Translations under genes and position numbers: made by a program
Assembly: GCA_964036195.1 (NCBI GenBank)
Contig: OZ038459.1
Location: forward strand, 10,785,206 to 10,849,205
DNA from: Sphaerolaimus hirsutus
Lineage: Eukaryota; Nematoda; Chromadorea; Monhysterida; Sphaerolaimidae
Direction of reading: 5' to 3'
Length of the DNA stretch: 64,000 nt
Shown here: one piece after another, positions 54,890 through 64,000 of the stretch
Numbering within the stretch: position 1 is the first letter of the stretch
Layout of the letters: every line of letters begins with the position of its first letter
The notes under the pieces: model-generated
What the model was told of the DNA's origin: nothing
The model's database searches: none
The model's input: only the letters and a program-made list of their open reading frames with translations

Positions 54890-55157
54890 GTTTCTACTAT
54901 GACGCTTCTATCTACCTATTACTCACTATCCGTGTTCGTAACTTCGTAGCACTTCTTCGTAACAGTTCGTAACTTTTGACAAGAGTGTGTGTGCGTGTGC
55001 GTGCGTGCGTGCGTGCGTGTGAATTGTGGCGTGGTGACGACACGTGAGGTATCAAATTCTCTATAACTATTCACGTTTGAAAGGCATTTTGAGTATGAAT
55101 GAAGAACATTAATCGATCACAAAAAAATTATTATGTAATGCATATTCACAAACGCAG

Positions 55158-55231
55158 CACCGGCCCTTCTCTGACACGCTGCGACCCACTTCTTACTGGG
55201 GCTCCGACATCGAAAGGCACGCGCAGGACAG
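55158..55231 (+). CDS. Gene B'' exon 15
   Basis: 74 nt matching 37286-37359; GSHIERH becomes GSDIERH. Donor GTAAGA. Confidence 0.85.
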
Positions 55232-55598
55232 GTAAGATGCACAGAGCACAAGGGATGGAGAAAAATGTTTATATGAATTGAATTTTTCTCTCAAAACCTC
55301 CCACAAAATGATTACGGGCGAAACTATACAGCTGTAAATATAAAGCAAGTCACAGTTCTTTTGGTGTTTGTTGTGTAATTGTTTTGATGCCATGGGTAGC
55401 ATTATAACTGGTGATTTCAGCCAAAAAATCCCCTTTTTAAATTCACTGCATATAGGTATTGTTTTTTATCCAATGCTCATGCCTTTAAGTGAAATTGGAT
55501 ATGGAAAAGTCATCAAATAAAGTTATCATTTTGAGAGTAATGTTTCATACTGCAAAAGTGTCTTGAGAAGCACATTGGCTGACCTTATAAACCACAAC

Positions 55599-55998
55599 TA
55601 GTGACGAAAAAGCGCCATGGCGCTTTTGTGTCTTGGCGCGATAATGCTGTGGCGCCATTGGCGCGATTATGCTGTGGCGCCATTGGCGTGATTATGCTGT
55701 GGCGCCATTGGCGTGATTATGCTGTATCGCCATTGGCGCGATTATGCTGTGGCGCCATTGGCGTGATTATGCTGTGGCGCCATTGGCGTGATTATGCTGT
55801 ATCGCCATTGGCGCGATTATGCTGTGGCGCCATTGGCGCTTGGCGCTATTTTTGTTTGACGCCAGGAACAAATTTCCTGGCGCTGGCGCTGGCGCTCGGT
55901 GCTAGCTCTAAAGCAGAAAGCGCCATGGCGCTTCTGCCGTTTGGCACCATTTTGCTCTGGCGCTTGGCCCCGAAGTCCTGGCGCTTTTTCCATCACTA
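55599..55998. mobile_element. hAT-type MITE, GGCGCC family, with internal minisatellite
   Basis: 8-bp duplication ACCACAAC / ACCACAAT. The left half is a tandem array of about nine 25-bp units (GCGCCATTGGCGTGATTATG core, 55635-55830). Confidence 0.88.
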
Positions 55999-56053
55999 AC
56001 CACAATGCAACATGGCTAGTGAGTAGTGATGGAAATAAGTGCCATCACGCCAG

Positions 56054-56557
56054 GAGAGTTATTAAAAGTACCAAACTTTTTTCAAAGTATACGTAAACGT
56101 AAAGTATTTATGTTTTTGCTCACACCTTGAGTACAGAAAACGTAAAGTACAAATTTTTTACTTTTACTCATGTGTAAACGTGAGTAAACGTACTTTTTCC
56201 CTCCACAAAACGTAAACGTGAGTATTTTTGAGAAATGTCACTCCAATTTCACTCAAAATAACAAATTTTCATAACTTTTTGCATATTTTAAGCAAATTTT
56301 GGCAAGAAATGTGCTTTTATGTTCATTTTCAACTATTTTTCCAATGTTTTTTGGAAATTCTCTCATTTTTTTTCCTTTAATGCCTTCAAAAATCAACATA
56401 AAAAACTATCTGAAATACGTTTTCTGTACTCGCGTACTTTCAAAAAGTATATGTAAAAGCGAGTACAGGAACTTTTTCGGAGGAAACGTAAACGTATTTA
56501 CTCTGTACTCGAGCATACGTATTTAAATGAGTAATAGTAAATGTTTTAACAACTATG
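56054..56557. mobile_element. hAT-type MITE, CAGAGTTG family
   Basis: GAGAGTTATTAAAAG to ACAACTATG with perfect 8-bp CACGCCAG (56046-56053, 56558-56565). AAACGTAAAGTA words at the left end. Confidence 0.85.
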
Positions 56558-56887
56558 CACGCCAGTGCACAGCTGCAGGAAGTGCTGAGATGTTGCACTG
56601 CACTTGGTTCTAAGTTCCCAAGCTCATTCCAATCAGTACAATAGTTGCACTATTTCAATGGGATACATGCTAAATCTTCTATTTAAGTATTAACCGAAAT
56701 AAAGGCAACAAATTACCTGCAGAATTAATGACAAAGAAACTCCGACGTCGAAAGTGTCGCACCGTGGAACAAAACTAATGATGCTGCTGAGGCGCAGGGT
56801 GCTGCCGGGTTTGAGCTCCGTTTCGATCAAACGGAATGCATCAATCATTGCTGATGTCCGCGGCAGTAGTGGAGGTTTGTTTCGAAA

Positions 56888-57103
56888 ATACCATATTTGC
56901 TTGAATAGTCCCCCCATTGAATAATTCCCCCCTCGAATAATCCCCCCTTAAAGATATTTAATCAGTTAGTTGTGCCAAATTTTAACAAAAATGGCACGTT
57001 TTGTGTTAAAAATACACGTTTCATGAAATGACTTGATAGAAAGTTGCTCGAGCACTTTGACGAAAGAATAAGCCCCCCCCTCGAATAATTCCCCCCTCAA
57101 AGG
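56888..57103. repeat. CCATATTTGCTTGAATA-type MITE fragment
   Basis: TACCATATTTGCTTGAATAG and TTGAATAATTCCCCCC units, like 21404-21716. The segment 56705-56885 before it matches 38105-38272. Confidence 0.55.
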
Positions 57104-57111
57104 TCCATGAC

Positions 57112-58748
57112 TAGTGATGGAAAAGCGCCACGGCGCTGGCGCCTGGCGCTAGCGCCAAAGCAAAAAGCGCCATGGCGCTTTTGGCGCTTGGCGCTAAAAC
57201 GCTCTGGCGCCATTGGCGCTTGGCGCCGGGATCTCAGAAAGCGCCATGGCGCTTTTGGCGCTTGGCGCCATTTTCTGGTGGCGCTATTGGCGCCTGGCGC
57301 CGGCATTTTTAATGGCGCCAAAAAAGCGCCAACCTTGATTATAAAAATAGCGATGATATACTCCGGTTACTTTACACCTTGCACGCGTGGTTCCCGCTGG
57401 AAGTGTGCCAACAATGGGTTACGCGTGCGAGTTTCATAAAAAGATGACAAAATTGATTGTTGTTATAATGTTGTTCATTAACATATTCACATCGATGAAT
57501 TTTTTCACTTTTTTATGGAAATCGCATGATTTAAAATTCATTGGCACGCTTCCAGCACAAGACATAAATCAGTGCGAGGGCAGAGTATCATGTCCGCCGA
57601 GTATACTGTGAAATTGAAACTCCAGTTGATCAACTTTGAGGGCGACTGAATAAATTTTGATTGATGTAAGAGTGTTGTAAGAGGTGATTTATTATTTTAC
57701 AATTTTACATTACCGTATTTCCTCGAAATACCCCCCCCCCCTCGAAATACCCCCTCCCCCTCGAAATACCCCCCTCAAAATGGACACTATGAACTTATAA
57801 ACCCCCCCCCCTCGAAATACCCCCCCCCCCAAATTTAGTGTATAGAGAACGTAAATGACAAAGGCTGCGGTTTGTCATCCCGGCAATGCAGAACACACGT
57901 TTAAAACGATGACTCTGTTATGTGAGAACAGTGTTTGTACTTTGTCTACACATTTATAAATGTCTTTAGAGTCTTATAAATGGCGATTTTTGTTGCATTT
58001 TTCGACGTCTGCGTACGTTTCAGACGACATTTTAGTACTGGGATTTCAAAAAATTTCTGGCGAAATAATAAATCCCCCTCGAAATACCCCCCCCCCCTCG
58101 TTTAACCCCCCCTCAAAATTCTCACTCTGAAAAAATAAACCCCCCAGGGGTATTTCGAGGAAATACGGTATTTATAAAAGATTGATTAATATTAGGAGAC
58201 AACTTTATTTGCATTGAATTCAATTAAAGGTGTAAAATGGTGCTCTTTTCAAAGGTCCTCATATTTGTTTAAATACCTTAGTTCTCACAAAAATGTACTG
58301 GTATTGTATCCACCTTTATTCATTTTAAGCCTCAACTGATAAACATTGGTGATTAGATACAAGAGATGATTGATTTCAAGAAAATGGATTTTTTCTAATC
58401 ACTGAATCCCCTTACAGAAGTTCCCTTCCCCCTTACATGGTTGATTGAGCTTAAATGGCCAAAGTTAAATAGACTACATCGACATCAGCAGTACGTCACA
58501 GTTATGTATTCATAACTCTAAAAACGAATTGAAGAAAAAAATTTTGGCGCTGGCGCTATTGGCGCTTGGCGCCATTACCCTCTTGCGCCATTGGCGCTTG
58601 GCGCTCAGGTCCAGAAAAGCGCCATGGCGCTTTTGGCGCTTGGCGCTATTTTGCTCTGGCGCCATTGGCGCTTGGCGCTGTAAGTAGGAAAAGCGCCATG
58701 GCGCTTTTGGCGCTTGGCGCTAAAAGCCTGGCGCTTTTTCCATCACTA
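57112..58748. mobile_element. hAT-type MITE, GGCGCC family, with nested elements
   Basis: TAGTGATGGAAAAGCGCC to GCGCTTTTTCCATCACTA with perfect 8-bp TCCATGAC (57104-57111, 58749-58756). GGCGCC-dense ends at 57120-57330 and 58545-58740. Nested is a TA-flanked CCGTATTTCCTCG element at 57713-58168. Contig 2 lacks the insertion. Confidence 0.9.
57713..58168. mobile_element. CCGTATTTCCTCG-type MITE with TA duplication
   Basis: Ends CCGTATTTCCTCGAAATA / TATTTCGAGGAAATACGG, TA on both sides. The core (57840-58060) is shared with 29100-29220 (TCTTATAAATGGCG). Confidence 0.85.
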
Positions 58749-58851
58749 TCCATGACCAAGTTCAGGATGCTCGTTCCGCTGAGATCTTTCCTGGAGTTTC
58801 CATGTGCAATTTTCATGCTATCCAGTATCCATTCTACATTCATTTTTGTAG

Positions 58852-58890
58852 ATGGCGAGAAGGCATGAAACGTGTCCCATACTAGGAAAT
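58852..58890 (+). pseudogene. Gene B'' exon 16, donor deleted
   Basis: Reads WREGMKRVPY and then TAG. Compared with 38400-38433, four bases (AAGG) are missing at the exon/intron border, which removes the GT donor and creates an immediate stop. The encoded protein would end here and lose the long tail. Confidence 0.8.
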
Positions 58891-58928
58891 ATTTAGGCCA
58901 TTTTCCATATCTCAGTTGTTTTTTTTAG

Positions 58929-59309
58929 ATGGCAATACACATTTCAGAGCTGGAAAAATACTTCCCTACCAAGAATAAACTAATGAGTAACAGAAAAGTG
59001 GATAATTATCAATGGTCCACCCAATCTGATTTCATAAATAGGTATTCTCCATCGTTACTCAAAAAACAGACACCCAGCCTGCTAAAAAATACAAAGTGAA
59101 ATCATCACGCTTCACAGAAACGCTATCAGGATCCCAGGAAGGTATCCCCCAAACGGAAAGCACAAAGGCTGCAGCAAGGACGATTAGTGGATCGTACAGT
59201 GCTGAAAAAAAGCCAAACATTTCGTTGGAAAAATTGGCGTTGAAAGTTGCACAGCCCACTGTCCCAATGGAGGATGACAATACAGTGATAAGTGTTCCAG
59301 TGGATGATG
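58929..59309 (+). pseudogene. Gene B'' exon 17, frame broken
   Basis: Acceptor TTTTTTTTAG is present, and the exon opens MAIHISELEKYF, a segment deleted from contig 2. Around 59080-59096 the A-run differs (two bases fewer, then one more), giving a TGA after SLLKNTK. The remainder matches contig 2 closely. Confidence 0.75.
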
Positions 59310-60084
59310 GTGGAACTAGGCTGTCAATTTTTAATTTTCTGATTGCTGCTACCAGTTTCCAAAAAGCAAAATTATCACCTTTCTGAGGGTTTCCTGACAA
59401 TTAACAATATTTCACTTCCAATTTTCTGAATCATTTGTATTTCCTGGGTCAATTTTCTGTTTCTAGCAGATTTCTGACATGTACTTTTCTTTTCTACCAT
59501 GTTTTTTTATGTTCTACTCCACTAAAAAGAACAGATTTTGCTTTCAATATACCCACATTTTGTGTGGCATATTTGAATTATTCTTCATAAACTTTTTTCT
59601 GTAGTTATTTTCTATATGTACAAACACGTGAGATGAAAACCCCTGAAAAAAACCATTGTTTTCAGTATTGTTTAAGTTCAATTCTTATGTCTGGTGCAGT
59701 GGTTGTGATCAATATGCTGCTGTTTCATCCAATTCAAAGGTATTGCATATATTTATACCGTATTTCCTCGTAATACCCCGTGGGGTTTATCATTTCTCCA
59801 GAAAATTGTGAGGGGAGTTAATTCATGGGGTCTATTTCGAGCGAGTATTATTTCGGCGTCTAAAGATTCCCTAAGGTATATAGATGGTACAATTCCTGTC
59901 CTAATGCAACTTATCCTCGTTGCTACATGTGTCCTGCGTCGACAGATCACGAATCGCCGTTTTTGTGATTTACATTATATTTACACTCAATTCGTGTGGG
60001 GGTGTTTCCAGCGTGTTCATTCGGCAGATGCCTCATTCATGACAAGCGAAACTTTTCACCTTTCCATTTTCCAATTTCCGGCAG

Positions 60085-60192
60085 GTGATTTTTTGACATC
60101 CAAGGTGAAACAGACCCACCGAAGCTTGAACTGAAGGTTTCCACTGTGGAAGATGGAACAGAGCCTGACAAGGTGGCAGTCCCAGACCCTGT
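60085..60192 (+). pseudogene. Gene B'' exon 18, one-base frameshift
   Basis: Same acceptor as 40045, but one T is missing from the T-run, so GDFFDIQG becomes GDFLTSK and a stop follows about 13 codons later. Confidence 0.8.
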
Positions 60193-60331
60193 AAGAGACC
60201 CTGTAAAGTGTGAAAGACCCTGCAAAATGTCATGTGTAATGTAATAGACCCTGTAAATTGACATGTGTCATGTTAAAGAGCCTGCAAAGTGTCAAATACC
60301 ATGTAAAATACCATGTAAAGTGTCTGGTATC

Positions 60332-61051
60332 TAACGATGGCTTTTCGGAAAAAAAGTATTTAAATTTTTAAGTATTTTTTCTAAAGTGACTTTTCGAATT
60401 TTCGAATTTTTGCCCAAAATACTTTTTGAATTTCGAATTTAGTTTTCAAATTTTCGATTTTTTGGGTATTTCAATTCAATTCAGAGTGTTTACTCGGCGC
60501 GGACTCTTCAAGTCAAATGCAAGTAAAAATAACAACATACCCCCGTCGGCTACCCTTAACGCGGTCCTAATAGGTGAGATTGGGTAGTTTTCGAATGTTT
60601 TGGGTAGTTTTCAAATTTTTTTGGGTAGTTTTTTGATTTTTTCAAACAGTTTTCCAATTTTTTGGTCGAAAATTAGAGTTCAAGCTTTAAATGTAGTATT
60701 TGGGTGGGGATCATGTTTGTATAACTTTTTAAACCTTATTTTCACAGTTGTCTAGCATTTACATCAATCAAAGTTTATGGACCAGTTTATGATATCTTTG
60801 TTTCATTCTCTTATCATTACAAAAACAGGGAAAGACAATGAAACAAAACATTATCAAAATCAATGCCAATACATACAAATCATCTGTAGTTACTGCACAC
60901 ACTTTACAATTCTCTCAAATCATGAAGTCTTTTCTAATCTTTTGAAAAAAATCGATTTTTATGTGTTTTTTTCACCAGGTGCTCAAAAATTATAAAAGTA
61001 CAAAAAATTTTGACAATTTCCAAATTTTCCAAACTTTTTTTGCCATCGTTA
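60332..61051. mobile_element. hAT-type MITE, TAACGATGGC family
   Basis: Allelic copy of 40293-41006 with the same 8-bp CTGGTATC on both sides (60324-60331, 61052-61059). Confidence 0.9.
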
Positions 61052-61266
61052 CTGGTATCCAAATCTATCTGTATCATATCCTAATTCTATATCCAAAGAT
61101 TTGGATATGATACAATATAATTTGGATACGCATGACACTTCACACAGTCTTTTACATGACACATGATATTTTATAGGGTCTTTTACATGACACATGACAT
61201 TTTACAGTGTCTTTTACACTTTACAGGGTTTTTTACAGGTCTGGGACTGCCCCCTGGTCACTGCAG

Positions 61267-61439
61267 AGGGTGGCGGGACTAACCTTGAAAATATCACACA
61301 AAAGGCAAGCCTAGCGGACGACGACACGGAACCCGATAAACTTTCAGTGGAAACTGCACTGTTAGCAGATAATGGAGGAGATTTTGAAGTGGCCTCGCTG
61401 AATGATGATGATGATAATGATGATGATGAATTGCCATAA
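61267..61439 (+). CDS. Gene B'' exon 19 (last exon)
   Basis: Open frame identical in length to 41192-41364 with a few substitutions; ends DDDDDNDDDELP. Upstream breaks make it unlikely to be translated from this copy. Confidence 0.6.
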
Positions 61440-61541
61440 GTGATAGCTGTAAAGGATAGTGAAAGAAAGGCGATGTGAAATTTGAAGGATGATTTTTGAC
61501 TATTAGTTTTCTGAATGTTTTGACTTTATGAGATTCTTTCG

Positions 61542-61547
61542 AATAAA
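61542..61547 (+). promoter_or_regulatory. Poly(A) signal of gene B''
   Basis: AATAAA at the same distance from the stop as in gene B. Confidence 0.7.
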
Positions 61548-61980
61548 ACATTTCATTTCGATGTCTTTAATTTGTGCTTCACCAAAATACAGAACCACGC
61601 ATGTTTGGTGACTTCAAAAACACTTTGACATACTTCCAGTGTCCGGAACGGATCAGTTTACAGAGAAGGCTTCTGCAGCCATTCAAATTCAAACGTTACA
61701 TTTTCTGGCGCGGTTTGACTTCAGCCGTCCGCCGCTAGTCAACTGATTTCACTTCCCATGAAACGTGTAAGTGGAAAAGTGCACCTAAAAACGTGTAAAA
61801 TGCAGCGCTGCGCCCAAATCCGCCCAAACAGCTGGTTCCATGAAATTAGTACTTGGAAATTAAGGAAGGTTAATTTCTAGACAAAAGTTGGTGTGTTCCT
61901 ATGCAAATGTATTGTCAAGCGACGAAGAGAATTTTATAACTTTTCGAAATTGAATTTCGATTTGCTCATATAAAATGTTA

Positions 61981-63286
61981 AACAGCGTTCGGATCAGGTC
62001 CGGCAGTCAGTTTCTGACCTGACTGCTGTCGCCATAACTCCCGCTGTGGTGGGAATTAAGAGATGAAAATTGGGTGGGACGTAGCCGACATTCCCCCCCT
62101 ACTATACTCTAACGCAGGGGCGACGGCGACCCCCCTAAGTGTGGGTCGCCGTATACGCGCAAAAATTTTAACAGAATTTCGCTGTCCGCGTCAAGTCCGG
62201 CACCCAGTGGTTTTTCAGAAATGCGGACACGAAATAGCTGAAATTTTGGGGGGTTATCGTCAACATCCTGTGGCACCATCGACTCACCAAAAGTGTCGCT
62301 CACTGCGTATACCGCGCTGTTTTTTACAGATACAGTGTACGCATCAGGTCCAGGAACAACTTGCGTTTCACCCAGCCAAATTCACTTTAAATATATGTTT
62401 TATTAGACACTTGAAAAGTTGGTTTAGGATGCCCTCTAGGGAAGGGTTTAAGGTATAAAATTGCATAAAAAAACCTTACCCCAAAAATGCCCCACTAAGG
62501 AATTTTAATGGGGGCGAATGTGATGAAGTCATTTATGACATCATCACCATACAAATTTGTACTGTGATGATGTCATAGGTGATGTCAGAACAATCACCCG
62601 CATTAAAATTCCTTAGTGGCGCATTTTTGGGGCAAAGTATTTTACGCAACTTTATACCTTAAACCCTTACCTAGAGGGCATCCTAAACCAACTTTTAAAG
62701 TGTCTAACAAAAAAAATATTTTTTAAGTGAATTTTTAGGATGCAACTGTGGGGGCATTGCTAAAATATCGCTTAACAGGTAACTTCACTGCATTGTACAG
62801 TATCGTATGGGTCTGTAGAACTGTAAAACTGCATTAGATGACTGCATTGAGCATTTTTGAAAAAATTTATAGGGTGCCGGACCTGATGCAGACAGCACAT
62901 TTATTAAAAACGCGTTATACCTGCTAGCGAAACCTTTGGTGGGTTGCCGGCGCCCGCCATTTAGTGTACAGTAAGGGGAGGGGTGTCGGCTATATCCCCC
63001 CAGTTTCAGCTTTGTCCTGTCCGCGTTTCTGGAGTGATGGCACCCGAAGTGATGAAAAACCACTGGGTGCCGGACTTGACGCGGACAGCGAAATTCTGTA
63101 GAAAATTTTGCGCTATACGGCGACCCACAGTTAAGGGGGTCGCCGTCGCCCCTGCGTTGGAGTATAGTAGGGGGAATGTCGGCTACGTCCCACCCAAATT
63201 TCATCTCTTAATTCACCCCACAGCGGGAGTTATAGCGCCAGCAGTCAGGTCAGAAACTGACTGCCGGACCTGATCCGAACGCTGTT
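61981..63286. mobile_element. 1.3-kb fold-back DNA element with TA duplication
   Basis: Starts AACAGCGTTCGGATCAGG and ends with the complement, TA on both sides (61979-61980, 63287-63288); contig 2 has the empty site at about 44907. The outer inverted repeat is about 250 bp (including CGCTGTCCGCGTCAAGTCC against its complement at 63063-63085). A second inverted pair (62390-62520 with 62580-62705) nests inside. No transposase. TA duplication suggests Tc1/mariner-type mobilisation. Confidence 0.88.
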
Positions 63287-63422
63287 TATTTTGATATTTA
63301 TAGAACTGTTTACGTACAGACGCATAGGTACATACACTTTTTGGATCGTTCTATTTTTTGTTACTGTTATTTATCTATCAATCCAAGAGTGAATTCAAAA
63401 TTTCAGGTAAATTTAGAGAAAA

Positions 63423-63477
63423 ATGAGCCAAGAAACTCTCAGCAACGAGAAGCTAACATCAGGCGAAAAGAAAGCAG
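63423..63477 (+). CDS. SLC6 gene C' exon 1
   Basis: 55 nt, one amino-acid change relative to 45042-45096 (SDEK to SNEK), same GTAAAA donor. Confidence 0.8.
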
Positions 63478-63498
63478 GTAAAATAAGCGACTGTCGAC

Positions 63499-63730
63499 TA
63501 GTGATGTAAAAAGCGCCAGGACTTTGGTGACATGGCGCTTTTTGCTTTGGTGCTAGCGCCAAGCGCCAGCGCCAGGCATTTTTGGCAAAAATAGCGCCAA
63601 AAGCACCATGACGCTTTTCATGGGCATGGCGCCAAGCGCTAATGTCGCCACAGCACGATAGCTCCAAGCGCCAAAAGCGCCATGGCGCTTTTTGCTTTGG
63701 CGCTGGCGCCATGTCGCTTTTACATCACTA
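63499..63730. mobile_element. hAT-type MITE, GGCGCC family (allelic to 45118-45340)
   Basis: Same ends and same 8-bp CTGTCGAC / CTGACGAC duplication, with small internal indels. Confidence 0.88.
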
Positions 63731-63849
63731 CTGACGACTGTATTTTTAGGCAATCCGTCTAACACCAATGTACTGCCAAAAGCGCGTTCCCGGTTTCCTG
63801 GCATGCAAATTAGGTACACATGTTTACCCCCCCCCCCCCCGCTTCCCAG

Positions 63850-63995
63850 GCTCCTTAGAGAATGCATTTAGCCCGCCTGGTAGTGACGAGCCTGTATCAG
63901 CTGCACCCAAAAGCGGTACTTGGACGAGAATTTCCAATACTGCGAAAGCGTTTATCCACAGAAAAATTGGTCAGGGCGATGGTGCCCACGAAGCT
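63850..63995 (+). CDS. SLC6 gene C' exon 2
   Basis: 146 nt identical in frame to 45458-45603, donor GTAAG at the window end. The remainder of the gene lies beyond 64000. Confidence 0.85.
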
Positions 63996-64000
63996 GTAAG

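Noticed and set aside
55635-55830. Regularly spaced 25-bp repeats resembling a CRISPR array
   Set aside because: Units are contiguous with no unique spacers, the context is an animal intron, and the array lies inside a MITE.

Overview
The window is animal genomic DNA: intron-rich, repeat-rich, with GT-AG introns from about 60 bp to over 5 kb and coding exons of 34-373 bp. I cannot fix the phylum. The genes, a permuted Penelope-like retroelement and many short DNA transposons fit an invertebrate. Two runs of exactly 200 N (12558-12757, 48082-48281) split it into three contigs; a fixed length of 200 suggests scaffolding placeholders, not measured gaps.

Genes. Every real host exon I can support belongs to the SLC6 (sodium/chloride-dependent neurotransmitter and amino-acid symporter) family. 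Gene A: exons at 7484-12302 (+) and a near-identical inverted copy A' at 15223-13942 (-). Gene B: 20543-41364 (+), about 19 exons covering all 12 membrane segments, a heavily sequon-marked second extracellular loop, a long cytoplasmic tail, a stop codon and a poly(A) signal. Gene C: 45042-47467 (+), the 5' half of a paralogue, cut by the second N run and carrying an 808-bp insertion in its TM3 exon. Contig 3 (48282-64000) holds the last exons of a B-like gene (B'') followed by the first two exons of a C-like gene (C'). A single B-type first exon lies on the minus strand at 875-932. A' and B are head-to-head about 5.3 kb apart.

Layout. 873-12557 mirrors 20600-12758 (arms broken only by insertions present on one side), and 48282-64000 runs parallel to 36687-45603. 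Both duplications switch at the 200-N runs, so the simplest reading is that contigs 1 and 3 are alternative haplotypes (haplotigs) of contig 2 placed in the same scaffold, and that the true locus is gene A (divergent) - gene B - gene C. A real palindrome plus tandem duplication is the alternative.

Mobile DNA fills the introns. There is a 5'-truncated, mutated LINE (4175-7175, -), a Penelope-like element with an N-terminal GIY-YIG nuclease (51015-53574, +, the Naiad-type permuted order), and many non-autonomous DNA transposons. Using filled/empty allele pairs and flanking duplications, I could assign many of them: hAT-type elements with 8-bp target duplications whose interiors are dense arrays of one short family-specific word (GGCGCC, AAACGTA, TTTTCCG, GGGACC, GAATTTTTC, TTTTATTT); TA-duplicating elements with CCGTATTTCCTCG ends; and fold-back elements with 3-bp TAA/TTA duplications. 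One 2.7-kb element present in one arm has left an apparent excision footprint in the other.
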